Shown here: in pieces, positions 26,561 through 34,826 of the stretch
Layout of the letters: each line of letters starts with the position of its first letter
Position numbering within the stretch: the stretch's first letter is position 1
Assembly (NCBI RefSeq): GCF_001425205.1
Contig: NZ_LMDW01000004.1
Coordinates: 62,001 to 126,000, forward strand
Direction: 5' to 3'
Source: Variovorax sp. Root411
GTDB lineage: Bacteria; Pseudomonadota; Gammaproteobacteria; Burkholderiales; Burkholderiaceae_C
Length of the DNA: 64,000 bases
The notes under the pieces: model-generated
What the model saw: only the letters and a program-made list of their open reading frames with translations
The model's database searches: none
Told to the model about the DNA's origin: nothing
Translations under genes and position numbers: made by a program

Positions 26561-27636
26561 CGTCTGTCTCCGATTTTCTTAGATACTGGAGGCAGATAGT
26601 CGAGCGATAACCCGGACGCTCAAAGGCAAACCTGACCGAGTGCGCTCTGAATCAACTCGCAGTACGCGCTCGGGCAGTCCAACCCGAGTGGGAGCTTTTT
26701 ACCGGCAGCGTCGTGAGCTGACTGGAGGAGCTGTGTTCCTTGCCTGCCTGCGAGCTCCGATGGCTATCAGCGTCCTCAATCTCGCCGCCGAGGCAGGGCC
26801 CAGGACGGCCTCCACCCGGCAGTTGCCGCAGTCCAACTCACCACCGCTATCTGACAGCCGACCCACTGCGCGCTGGTGCTCGTATCAACTACGTGTCGAC
26901 GCCGGGGAGACCAAATCGAAGGGCGGTCGCAATTCTGAGGCTCAAGGATCTGCCGGGACAGCCGTAGACTGGGTCGTTGACCTCACTCAGACGCGTTTCC
27001 CGCAACTTTGGGGGCAGCAGATCTGCCATCTCATCTGTAAAGGGGACTGTCGACGGCGCATCGCCATTTGTACCGTAGCACTTCGTTGAGGTGAGGCCTG
27101 CCAAGGGTTGCGATGCGACAAATGCTGAGGGTGATAGCTCCGGCTTGGCTAGCTCGGACTAGCGAAGCGCATGGATCGGCGCTGTGCTTGGGGATGGCCT
27201 AGCTGAGTGTGGACGACGGTACTTTTGACGGTATCTTTCCATGAGAGAATGAAGAAAGTGAGCGTTCATGGGCCTCTCTGTCGTAAATTCGAGTCAGACA
27301 AGCGTCAAGAACGGTACCACCAATGTTGGGTGCTGGACCGAAACAGGCGCCGTGAAGGCACCTTCACGCGCCGACGGCTCGCGCTTCGAGGGTCTTCGCA
27401 TCGACGGCAAGCCCGCCCAGGCCGCGAGTATCGCGCCTACGGATCGCTGGCCGAGGACGACCGCTACGACAAGGGCGTGCTGTCAGTGGGCGCGCGCATC
27501 GACGCCGAGAAGTTCTTGCTGCTGGCCCGACTCAACATCGTCGGGTGCGTTGCCTACATCGGAGCACAGCGGCAGTCCAGATGAGCAGCGCGCGCGGCCG
27601 GTCAAGATGGGAAGACTGAAATTCACGATTTGGGTG
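26561..27636. other. Gene-free stretch, no recognised coding sequence
   Basis: Over 1 kb with short overlapping open frames only. A frame at 27268-27590 and another at 27207-27584 both stay open but neither gives a protein I recognise, and they contradict each other. The first 150 bases should hold the promoter of the GMC operon. The rest may be decayed DNA or the far flank of the integrative element that follows. Confidence 0.5.
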
Positions 27637-28875
27637 CTACGGCAGTGGTCGCCCCGACACAGTGCCGATCAGCAAGCCATCATGGCCCTCGCCATAGCCG
27701 ATGCGGATCATGCGATCGGTTTCGGCCAGGAAAATGGTGGCCTTGTCCAACTGGCCCTTGAGGGATTCATGCGGGCGAATGAGCGTGCCGCACCCACGGT
27801 ACATGAACAGCTCGAAGTCGTTGCAATCCACGACGATACCGTGGTCCGGGAACATCTCATCCCACAGCTCGCGGATAGCGCGGCGCAGGTCCTCCAATTC
27901 GGATGCACTCGGACCCTCCACGGCGAGCAGCAGGTGCACGAGGTAGTCGCCCTTCGGTGCGTGATCGACCTTGCGGATATCGCCCACGATGGCGCTGCCG
28001 TAGCGGTGCTTGAGCGCCTTCAGAAGACGCGTGGTGGCATCCACCATGCGCTTGAAATTGTCGCGCTGGTTCAACTGGTAAGGGCCCTGGATGGTCAGTT
28101 CCAGGCGCTCTACATGCGCGCTCGGGTGCTGCCTCACTAGATCCGAAAAGTACGAGCGGAGTTCGCGAGCGAGGGCATCGTTGCGGGTCTTGTGCAGTTG
28201 CTCCACTCGACCGGCTTGATGTGCGTTCGCGCGCTCACGCACCCGCTTGATGAAAGCGTTGCTCAGGTTGGCAATCACGGGGTCCACATAGCCGAGTCGC
28301 CACGCGTCGAGATTGGGGCTGGGCAGCATGTGCGGCAAGATTGCCGTAATCAAGCCCACGGCAGCGAACTCGTCAACTGCGAGTTGCACACCCCAGTCGA
28401 AGCGACGATCCTGGTGATGCAACTGGGCCAACTCAAACAGATCGCCCATCACGGCAAGCAAGGCAACCCCCACTTGGGTGACTTTCCAGCAATGCCGCAT
28501 GGGCGTGAATGCACGCGCGCCCGTGCCGCGCAGCATGCGCACCTGCTTGGCGAAGGCCCTGATTTGCAGGAGAACCTCTCCGCGGCCAACCGAGGCTGGG
28601 GTGATGCCGGCCCGGACTACTGGCAGGGAAGCCGCCAGTTCTCCGTAGACGGGCACGATATCGCGCCCCCAAGGCGCGGGCTGACGTTGGATCTCGATGA
28701 GGCACAGGCGCTCGTTCAGGGCCGCGCGCGAATCTTGAGCCATCGTGCGCGCAGAGGCGGCGCGATCGCGAGGAGCGGCCGCGCCACCGCCCCCATGCCG
28801 GCCCGAGGCCGGGTAGTACACACGTTCAAGGGGGCTTGACCCCGGACGTGCCGGGAGAATCAGCATGGGAAGCAT
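27637..28875 (-). CDS. Gp2/YagK-like protein, second tandem copy
   Basis: A 412-residue protein I assign only loosely to the inovirus Gp2 / YagK-YfjJ family. The middle (residues 240-330) has the family layout: a basic helix FKRMVDATTRLLKALKHRYG, then VGDIRKVDHAPKGDYLVHLL, where the upstream paralogue has GFHKHFVVVL. The first His of that HxH is Tyr here. The N-terminal 200 residues are unrecognised. The ATG at 28875 lies 13 bases past the preceding gene's stop; an internal Met at 28743 is an alternative start. The role, probably replication or maintenance of the element, is inferred from the paralogue. Confidence 0.6.
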   Translation of the reverse strand: MLPMLILPARPGSSPLERVYYPASGRHGGGGAAAPRDRAASARTMAQDSRAALNERLCLIEIQRQPAPWGRDIVPVYGELAASLPVVRAGITPASVGRGEVLLQIRAFAKQVRMLRGTGARAFTPMRHCWKVTQVGVALLAVMGDLFELAQLHHQDRRFDWGVQLAVDEFAAVGLITAILPHMLPSPNLDAWRLGYVDPVIANLSNAFIKRVRERANAHQAGRVEQLHKTRNDALARELRSYFSDLVRQHPSAHVERLELTIQGPYQLNQRDNFKRMVDATTRLLKALKHRYGSAIVGDIRKVDHAPKGDYLVHLLLAVEGPSASELEDLRRAIRELWDEMFPDHGIVVDCNDFELFMYRGCGTLIRPHESLKGQLDKATIFLAETDRMIRIGYGEGHDGLLIGTVSGRPLP

Positions 28876-28888
28876 GGCGGCGGTCTTC

Positions 28889-30100
28889 TTACATGAAGTG
28901 CAAATGGTTTTTCTCGTACTGCGTCACCGACATGCGGATGCGCGAACCTGGCGGGCGCTTGCGGGGGCGTCCTGCGAGATCAGTGGGCAAGGGCTTCTTG
29001 GGGAAGCGGCCCTTGCCAAAGGTGTCGAACGACTGCGGAACGTCCAGCTTCACGAACAAGCCTGCCAAGGTGAAGTAAGCCGCGATGCGGCGCAGACCTG
29101 CTGCGACTTGGGGATCGCGCAGATTGACCAGGCCAACGGCGCGTCGATGGTGACGCCCGCCATCCTTGTTGCTGCTGTGCGCATGGCCTCGGCCGCCCGT
29201 CAGTTGTTCCCACTTCCGGATCAACTGCTCGACCACGGCCACGTGATCCTCATTGCCTCGCGCACGCAGCACGACCACAAAGTGCTTGTGAAAGCCGCTC
29301 TCGCGGCCATGCTCAAGCGTCCAGGCAAACCCCAGCAGCAACGCCTTGCCGAAGTGGTGGGCCATGAAGCGTTGGAAGCGCGTGCACAAGGGGTGGAATT
29401 CGTCGAGCAAGGCGAGGTCCGGCTTCTCCCCGAAATTGACGGGCTGGGAGTCGTGGGGGCGCAGGAACACTTCGAAACGCAACACCACCGCCTCTTCATG
29501 GCGTTCGGCCAGCCAGTCGAACCCGTCGCACAACCCGTTGAAATTGGCGATCGCATTGCGACGGAAATTCTGCTGCGCCTGTTTCAATTCAGGGGCACTC
29601 AGGCTACGACGCAAGACGCCGATCACGCATTCAATCTTGCGCACCAGCGTTTCCGCATCCTTGAGGGACAAGGACTTATTCAGGGAGCCGCGAAATTTGA
29701 GGGGGAAGAGGCGCGCAATTCGCTGCATGAGCATATAGACTGGGGAGAAAGCGTAGGGTTGGTACTCCTCGTGAATGAGTGCGAAATCGGTCTCAAAGGC
29801 TCGTGCCAATTGTTCGCCGAGAGGCGTGATCACCACCTTCGCAAGGCCATTTGCTTCTGCAACCAGAACAACTGCCGGGCCCATGCTCGTCGCCAGTGCC
29901 TTGGCGGCTTTGTGGACGTAGGCAATGGGTCCCGAACGATCCCGGGTCACGTTCAGCTGGTCGACCCGGCGGTCATTCAGCTTGACACTGTTCCATTCGA
30001 GGTGGCGCTGGCTCATAGCCTGCGTGCCGAGCAGATCGAGGTTGTCATCTTCGGGATGCGAGCGAGCAAGGTCTCGCATAACGATGGGTTTGATTTTCAT
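28889..30100 (-). CDS. Inovirus Gp2 / YagK-YfjJ family protein
   Basis: A 403-residue protein whose C-terminal half fits the Gp2/YagK family of phage- and satellite-type elements. RFQRFMAHHFGKALLLGFAW leads to TLEHGRESGFHKHFVVVLRA (H271 and H273), like the HxH-hydrophobic strand of rolling-circle replication enzymes; later AYFTLAGLFVKL and SFDTFGKGRFPKK match the family tail. A catalytic tyrosine cannot be assigned with confidence. The family's biochemical role is not firmly established; replication is the common suggestion. ATG at 30100 has only a weak ribosome site and a small hairpin upstream (30122-30139). Confidence 0.7.
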   Translation of the reverse strand: MKIKPIVMRDLARSHPEDDNLDLLGTQAMSQRHLEWNSVKLNDRRVDQLNVTRDRSGPIAYVHKAAKALATSMGPAVVLVAEANGLAKVVITPLGEQLARAFETDFALIHEEYQPYAFSPVYMLMQRIARLFPLKFRGSLNKSLSLKDAETLVRKIECVIGVLRRSLSAPELKQAQQNFRRNAIANFNGLCDGFDWLAERHEEAVVLRFEVFLRPHDSQPVNFGEKPDLALLDEFHPLCTRFQRFMAHHFGKALLLGFAWTLEHGRESGFHKHFVVVLRARGNEDHVAVVEQLIRKWEQLTGGRGHAHSSNKDGGRHHRRAVGLVNLRDPQVAAGLRRIAAYFTLAGLFVKLDVPQSFDTFGKGRFPKKPLPTDLAGRPRKRPPGSRIRMSVTQYEKNHLHFM

Positions 30101-30577
30101 TTTTTAGACAAAAGGAATCCTGATGCTCATGAGAGCATCTCAGAGGGTTCAGGGGGAGGATCTATTGCGCTAGCTACCCTGCACAGCCGCAAGCGATGGG
30201 CAAAGGCAAGGCCTGAGGCTTGGTGTTAGAAAATCTCGGTGAAGAGATATTCATTGACTCAGCGTAATGCGTAGGAGGATGTGGCTTTTGCAATAGTTAT
30301 AGAGGGGGATTTCTTCGAGGCCGAATAGAAGCCGGAGCCGCCTAGGCCAGAAGGTCCGATATCGTGGATGCGCTGGGCATTGCCCGTGCATCCCGCTCAT
30401 GGCGTTTTGCTTCCATCGGCATACACCTCCTCTGGTGCTAGCGGCTTGAGGGCAGCCAGCTACCGAGGAGGGGGCGTTTTTTAGTTCGCGGCCGAGTGGG
30501 AAAAACCTTGTGCGGCGCAAGCGTCAGGTGGGCCAAGACCAGCTGGACATACTCCAGCAGGTGACCTGGCCTGGCGC
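30101..30577. other. Intergenic stretch between AlpA-like and Gp2-like genes
   Basis: About 480 bases. A 7-base perfect hairpin GATGCTC-ATGA-GAGCATC occupies 30122-30139, just ahead of the Gp2-like start, and could be an operator or attenuator. An open frame at 30251-30520 (minus) has no recognisable protein features. This is a reasonable place for the promoter or origin of the element. Confidence 0.4.
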
Positions 30578-30982
30578 TCAGATCCGCGGCGTGTAACCGA
30601 AGCCCTTGCTCGGAAGAGCACCGAGCGGCATGCCTTGTTGCGCGGCGGTCTTGGAGCGATTGCGAGGACGCTGTTGACCTGCGGTGCGCAGCCACTTGAA
30701 CAAGGCGTCCTGATCCCAGTAGGGGATACGGCTCTTCGGATAGTAGAAGGGCAGCGGGAAGGATTCGTCGTGGTACGGGCTCTGCTCATCCATGCGCGCA
30801 TGGAGCATGGTCTTGGACAGACGGGTGATGTGCAGCACTTCGTCCTTGCGCAGACGACCGGGGTACGGTGCCTGCTGATCGTTCAGCGGCGGGTTAGGCG
30901 GCATCGTTGGCGAGATGGGCGCGGCCGCCTCGTAGGCGGGGCGCGAAATGGGCGGAGCACCCGGAGAACGGTAGGGGATCAT
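30578..30982 (-). CDS. AlpA-like DNA-binding regulator
   Basis: A 134-residue protein with a central AlpA/MerR-like helix-turn-helix: RLRKDEVLHITRLSKTMLHA followed by RMDEQSPYHDESFPLPFYYP and PYWDQDALFKWLRTA, the standard order of helices, wing and final helix (residues 45-105). AlpA proteins activate integrase/excision genes of integrative elements. The N-terminal 40 residues are Pro-rich and the tail basic. The ATG at 30982 is chosen because CAAGGACCTC precedes it; an upstream TTG is also in frame. It lies between the palindrome and the Gp2-like pair. Confidence 0.75.
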   Translation of the reverse strand: MIPYRSPGAPPISRPAYEAAAPISPTMPPNPPLNDQQAPYPGRLRKDEVLHITRLSKTMLHARMDEQSPYHDESFPLPFYYPKSRIPYWDQDALFKWLRTAGQQRPRNRSKTAAQQGMPLGALPSKGFGYTPRI

Positions 30983-31326
30983 GAGGTCCTTGAGTGAAGG
31001 GTTGAGATGCAGTTTGTCGCGCGACAACTGGATTTCACCTTGACCAAGAGCCTTCTCCTATGAGCATGCATGCACACCTTGCTCGATTGCGTGGAGAGCT
31101 GTCGGCACCCATGGCGCCTTGTCGACCTGACCTCCGATTTCGAGGTGCTTGCCATCGAGTCCGACCGGCCCTTGTCGGAGTCGGCCGTGCAGGACACCAT
31201 GGTGTCCTGCACGGCCGGGGCTCTGCTCGTGACGGAGGCCGCAATCCCTGTGCCTTGTGTCCATGGCAACCAGCGATCATGGAGGGCTGGCTTTGAATGA
31301 CCGTGGCTGCCGAATGATGGGCAGTC
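30983..31326. other. Intergenic stretch carrying a long palindrome
   Basis: About 340 bases between the AlpA-like gene and the unknown gene downstream of the integrase. Short frames exist on both strands, but they overlap each other and the palindrome and have no recognisable features, so none is called. Confidence 0.45.
31182..31217. repeat. 36-bp perfect palindrome
   Basis: The 36 bases are exactly self-complementary about a central CCATGG, with the inner core CAGGACACCATGGTGTCCTG and outer arms CGGCCGTG/CACGGCCG. There is no loop, so as DNA it can form a cruciform and as RNA an 18-bp hairpin. It lies about 200 bases upstream of the AlpA-like gene in non-coding DNA. An origin, a resolution/recombination site or a strong operator are all possible. 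Confidence 0.9.
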
Positions 31327-32121
31327 CTATTTCTTCTTTTTCGGGGATGGCGCCGTTCGAGCCATTTTAAAAACGTCCATCCGGTCCGGCATTTGTTTGA
31401 ACCAACCTATGAGCAGGTCTTCAAAATCATCTGAGCGCAGTTCTTTGACGAGTTTGTGTTCCAGTTTTTTGAAGATTGTTTTGGATGCCTCTCGATAGTT
31501 TTTCCACGGCTTGAGCTCACGAGCCAGATTGCAGGCTTCTTCCCTAAGCCGCATGGTGGGCTCGTGCCGAATCAAGGCTTTCTTGAGCCCTTGTTTGCTG
31601 TTGTTTTCTTTGATGAGAGTGTCTGCCGTGATGGCATCGTGCTTTTCAATGCAATTTTGGAATCCGCACCAATAATACGAATTCAGCAAGAGCTCAACCG
31701 AGAGCAGATTTTCCTTTGCATTGTGAGCTTGCAGCGCTTCAACCGAAAGCGCGGTGCAAACATAAATAAGAAAAAGATCCGATGGAATATTTTCTCCTTC
31801 GATTGAAAGAAATTCTTTCAATACGTCGAAATCTGGGAAGTTGTCTTTCAGAAGTTTTTGGGGGTTGGCCTGAGAATATCGGAGTAGCGGGCGATATACT
31901 CGCTCAAAGTAACCAAGTCCTCCGTGGCGAGGCTCTATTTCGATATACTGATTTTGAACGGCGGCGACGAGCTCGGCCATTAGTCGGCCATACTCCGATT
32001 TGCCTTCTTTGGCTTGAAACTCTGAAAATTCGGTGGCCATCATTTCTTCTTTTGGCATTGCTTGAAGTGAGTTTCGAGCTAAGGGGGAGTGAAATTCAGG
32101 TTTGAAGTGAATGGGAGTCAT
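31327..32121 (-). CDS. Protein of unknown function, element cargo
   Basis: About 264 residues, not recognised. It is mostly helical-looking and charged, without signal peptide or membrane segment; it has aromatic-rich pieces (LLNSYYWCGFQNCIEKHDA, IEPRHGGLGYFERVYRPLL) and ends in a lysine tail (SPKKKK). Its DNA is visibly AT-richer than its neighbours, indicating separate origin. It lies 35 bases downstream of the integrase, where satellite-type elements often carry accessory or defence genes. Start uncertain: ATG at 32121 is used, with 32136, 32058 and 32043 as alternatives; AAAAGAAGAA before the last is a possible ribosome site. Confidence 0.6.
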   Translation of the reverse strand: MTPIHFKPEFHSPLARNSLQAMPKEEMMATEFSEFQAKEGKSEYGRLMAELVAAVQNQYIEIEPRHGGLGYFERVYRPLLRYSQANPQKLLKDNFPDFDVLKEFLSIEGENIPSDLFLIYVCTALSVEALQAHNAKENLLSVELLLNSYYWCGFQNCIEKHDAITADTLIKENNSKQGLKKALIRHEPTMRLREEACNLARELKPWKNYREASKTIFKKLEHKLVKELRSDDFEDLLIGWFKQMPDRMDVFKMARTAPSPKKKK

Positions 32122-32156
32122 AAGCGCTAAGGTCATTGACGCGCATGAACAGATGC

Positions 32157-33359
32157 TTAATCTACGGGAGGCCGCGGGTTCAAAAATCCGCCCCAGGCAT
32201 TCATCATTTCGCGGCGGCGTTCCAGTGCGTCGCTTCGCCGGTACGCCTCCTCTGTCTTGTTTTCGATCACGTGGGCAAGGGCCATCTCGGCGAGGTCCCT
32301 GGGGTAGGTGGTTCGGTCGCCGACCCAATCTCGAAAGGTGGATCGGAAGCCGTGGGGGACGGCATCCACCTCCATGCGCCGCATGACCGCAGTCAGGCTC
32401 ATGTCCGAGAGTGCCTTGTTCTTGGTTCCAGGAAAGACCAGGTCTGTCCCTTTGGTTCGGGGCAGGGCTTCCAGCAGACTCACTGCGGCGTTGCTCAGAG
32501 GAACACGGTGTTCCCGTCCCGCCTTCATGCGACCGGCAGGAACGTTCCAGATTTTCGCGTCCATGTCGAACTCAGACCACACTGCGCCTCGTACCTCACC
32601 CGACCGTGCGGCGGTCAGGATTACAAATTCCAGGGCGCGTGCGGAGGTCCCGGTTCGCTCCCGCAGGTCGGTCATGAAGACGGACATGTCGTCGATCGGG
32701 ACGGCTCGGTGGTGTTTGACCTTCTGAATCTTGGTAGGGGCAGGGAGCACCTTGTCCAAGTGTCCCTTCCAACGCGCGGGGTTGTCGCCAGAGCGGTACT
32801 TCCGGACAGCGGACCAGTCCAGCACCGACTCGATCCGCCCGCGAAGTCGAGAGGCGGTTTCGTTCTTCGTCTTCCAGATCGGCTCCAGGCACAGCAGGAC
32901 ATGCGGCAGGTCGACGTCACGCACAGCCATATCACCGATGTGCGGCGAGACGTAGGTTTTGAGCGTGCTCTCCCACTGCTGGCGGTGTTTGGCGTTCTTC
33001 CATTCGTCCGCCTTGGAGTTGATGAATTCAGTCACACACCAATCGAACTTCTTGTTCGCCGCCTCACTGGTTTGCAACGCCTGCTGCTGCATGCGCTTGG
33101 GGCTCAGGGGCGATGTGCCCAGGCGTACCTGTCGGTGAATCTCTCGGGCCTTCTCGCGTGCCTCGGCCAAGCCGACCTGAGGAAAGGGGCCCAAACCAAT
33201 GTCGCGGCGCTGGTTGCCGACGAGAATGCGCAGTACCCAGCCGCGGTGACCGGCGGAAACGCGAAGATGCAGGCCTGGCGCGCCTCCGACTGCGTGTCGG
33301 CCTTCGGCCTTGAGTGCTGCGACGGTGCGGGCTGAGAGTTCTGTGGCGATCTTGGGCAA
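32157..33359 (-). CDS. Tyrosine recombinase (P4-type integrase)
   Basis: A 400-residue integrase with an N-terminal arm-binding domain (ELSARTVAALKAEGRHAVGG, then GLHLRVSAGHRGWVLR), a core-binding domain and the catalytic domain. The active residues are visible: Arg in LTAARSGEVRG, His-x-x-Arg in PHGFRSTFRDWVG, His in MALAHVI and the nucleophile in EEAYRRSD. The gene is complete and faces inward, standard for elements that insert at a site just upstream of int. No tRNA or tmRNA end is visible beside it. Confidence 0.93.
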   Translation of the reverse strand: MPKIATELSARTVAALKAEGRHAVGGAPGLHLRVSAGHRGWVLRILVGNQRRDIGLGPFPQVGLAEAREKAREIHRQVRLGTSPLSPKRMQQQALQTSEAANKKFDWCVTEFINSKADEWKNAKHRQQWESTLKTYVSPHIGDMAVRDVDLPHVLLCLEPIWKTKNETASRLRGRIESVLDWSAVRKYRSGDNPARWKGHLDKVLPAPTKIQKVKHHRAVPIDDMSVFMTDLRERTGTSARALEFVILTAARSGEVRGAVWSEFDMDAKIWNVPAGRMKAGREHRVPLSNAAVSLLEALPRTKGTDLVFPGTKNKALSDMSLTAVMRRMEVDAVPHGFRSTFRDWVGDRTTYPRDLAEMALAHVIENKTEEAYRRSDALERRREMMNAWGGFLNPRPPVD

Positions 33360-33456
33360 AGGGTCTGTCTGTGGAGTTTATTTGTCCCACATTGTGCCCA
33401 CAAAAAGCATCGGCTGTTGTCGTCTACGATCGGACGTCTTCGGACTTCACTTGAGT

Positions 33457-33479
33457 GTTATTTCAATAAAATCAATAAC
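33457..33479. repeat. AT-rich inverted repeat at presumed element end
   Basis: GTTATT (33457-33462) and AATAAC (33474-33479) form an inverted repeat around TCAATAAAATC in an AT-rich patch about 100 bases upstream of the integrase. It may mark the attachment region or an integrase arm site; no second copy was seen at the left side. Confidence 0.3.
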
Positions 33480-33555
33480 TTAAAATCGTCTTGGCGCATC
33501 ATGGGTCGATTGTTCGACGGACACACTCTCCGCCAGAATCGGTCCTGGCGTTCCC

Positions 33556-34563
33556 CTAGCCACCAGATCTGAGTAACTGCTCCAGCTTCGAGCCGCGTTG
33601 CATGACCTCCCCGACTCTCTGCATCCGCTGTGCTTCATCCAGTTTTGGGTCACGCATGATCTGCTGGCTCGCCTTGAACATCTCGAGGTTGGCGATGGCG
33701 ATGAGCTGGCGATTCGAGGATTGGCGCCAACCCGTGAGCTTGTTGATGTTCCACAGGATCCTCTTCTCTTCCGGATCCTTTGTGCCAAATTCGTAGGCGA
33801 ACGACGCGATCTTCTGCTTCAGCTGCGCCGAAAGGCCATTGCGCCACACCATCGGAGACTCCGGAATGTCCGGCGATTCCCAGATCACGCGAACTTTCGC
33901 AGCGTCCGACGGGCGTTGGGAGCGAAAGTTGTCGAGTTCCGATGTGTTGTTGGTAGCGACGTCGACTTCTGCATTGACGACGGCCATCAGGTTGGCCTCA
34001 TGACTGCCGCGCTTGATCTCCTTGAACAACCTGGAGGCGTCGCTCACTCCCTTCTTGGTGAAAGCGAAGTACATCGGCACGACATGCCCCGACGCGCTTT
34101 TCTCGTCTCCGTCGCCGAAGCGAAGCTGTGGACCTGCGTGGACCACATCCTCAAGACTGCGTAGCTTGCTGTCTTGATGCGCGATCAAGACGGAGCGGTA
34201 GGACGTCTTGCCTTGGTTGACCATGACGGCAAATACGCTGCCGGCGCCCATCTCGACCACATCCAACGCAGCTGCGTTGCCAAGCCAGGCCAGATCCATG
34301 CGCCCAGCGGCAAATTCCTTCACGATCTCATCGACGCTGCCGAAAACACGGCGATCGATTGCCGTGTCCGCCGCAAGCGCCATCCGGTCCAGGAATGGAT
34401 TCCAGTTCTCGAGCATGACGTCCGGATTCCGCGGGCTCATGAGTCCGAAGGTCAGGCGAGCAGCGTTCCCGGGCGCCGGGCTCCTTGCCTGAGGCGCGCC
34501 CTGCGCCCATAAGGATGAGCATCCGGCAAGGCCGGCTCCGATCAACAAATCGCGTCGTTTCAC
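33556..34563 (-). CDS. Phosphonate/phosphite-type ABC transporter substrate-binding protein (PhnD-like)
   Basis: A 335-residue PhnD-family binding protein. The N-terminus KRRDLLIGAGLAGCSS has a lipoprotein-style signal with LAGC as lipobox, so it is probably membrane-anchored. The mature part has LTFGLMSPRNPDVMLENWNP, GRMDLAWLGNAAALDVVE and VVNAEVDVATNNTSELDNF, the family pattern. The start is a GTG at 34563 preceded by AGGAGACACA. It is divergent from a two-component system at 34827 and has no permease partner here; such orphan PhnD-like proteins can act as sensors that report to a neighbouring kinase. Confidence 0.88.
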   Translation of the reverse strand: MKRRDLLIGAGLAGCSSLWAQGAPQARSPAPGNAARLTFGLMSPRNPDVMLENWNPFLDRMALAADTAIDRRVFGSVDEIVKEFAAGRMDLAWLGNAAALDVVEMGAGSVFAVMVNQGKTSYRSVLIAHQDSKLRSLEDVVHAGPQLRFGDGDEKSASGHVVPMYFAFTKKGVSDASRLFKEIKRGSHEANLMAVVNAEVDVATNNTSELDNFRSQRPSDAAKVRVIWESPDIPESPMVWRNGLSAQLKQKIASFAYEFGTKDPEEKRILWNINKLTGWRQSSNRQLIAIANLEMFKASQQIMRDPKLDEAQRMQRVGEVMQRGSKLEQLLRSGG

Positions 34564-34729
34564 TGTGTCTCCTGCTGCTTCGACCAGCGTGTGTCTTCAA
34601 GGTTGGGCGGGCATGGGCATCCGGTGGACCAGGTGCACAGACCCGGTCGAATGATTGGGGCGCTTCGCCGCACGGCCGAGAGAGGAATCACGGTAGCTGC
34701 GCGAAAGTCTCTTGAAAGAATCGCGCCTC

Positions 34730-34739
34730 GGGGGGGGGG
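34730..34739. repeat. G10 homopolymer tract in divergent promoter region
   Basis: Ten consecutive G residues 88-97 bases upstream of the response regulator start, in the 263-base divergent gap. Long homopolymers change length by slippage and can alter promoter spacing. Confidence 0.9.
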
Positions 34740-34826
34740 CGCTCGACTTTTTCTTTCGACTGCCTTTCACCAGTGCGTGGTGCAAGTCCCAGTTCGTGAC
34801 GAAGTCGCTGGTGGCAACATTCAGTC

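Larger units (their letters stand above)
27637..33480. mobile_element. Small integrative element with P4-type integrase
   Basis: An integrase at the right edge (32157-33359), an AlpA-like excision/transcription regulator (30578-30982), two Gp2-like replication-style proteins (27637-30100), an unknown gene and a long palindrome are grouped on one strand. The set resembles satellite-like or plasmid-like integrative elements seen in proteobacteria. No flanking direct repeat or tRNA target was found by eye, so both limits are approximate: the right is placed at the end of the AT-rich stretch after the integrase and the left at the last element-like gene. Confidence 0.6.

Noticed and set aside
27207-27590. 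Two overlapping open frames before the integrative element
   Set aside because: Neither gives a recognisable protein, neither has a good ribosome site, and they use different frames of the same DNA.
31035-31300. Short frames on both strands across the 36-bp palindrome
   Set aside because: They mirror each other through the palindrome, lack ribosome sites and resemble no family.
33360-33555. tRNA or tmRNA attachment site next to the integrase
   Set aside because: No cloverleaf-compatible sequence or TPsiC-like GTTCRAATC motif is visible, so the attachment target is left unassigned.
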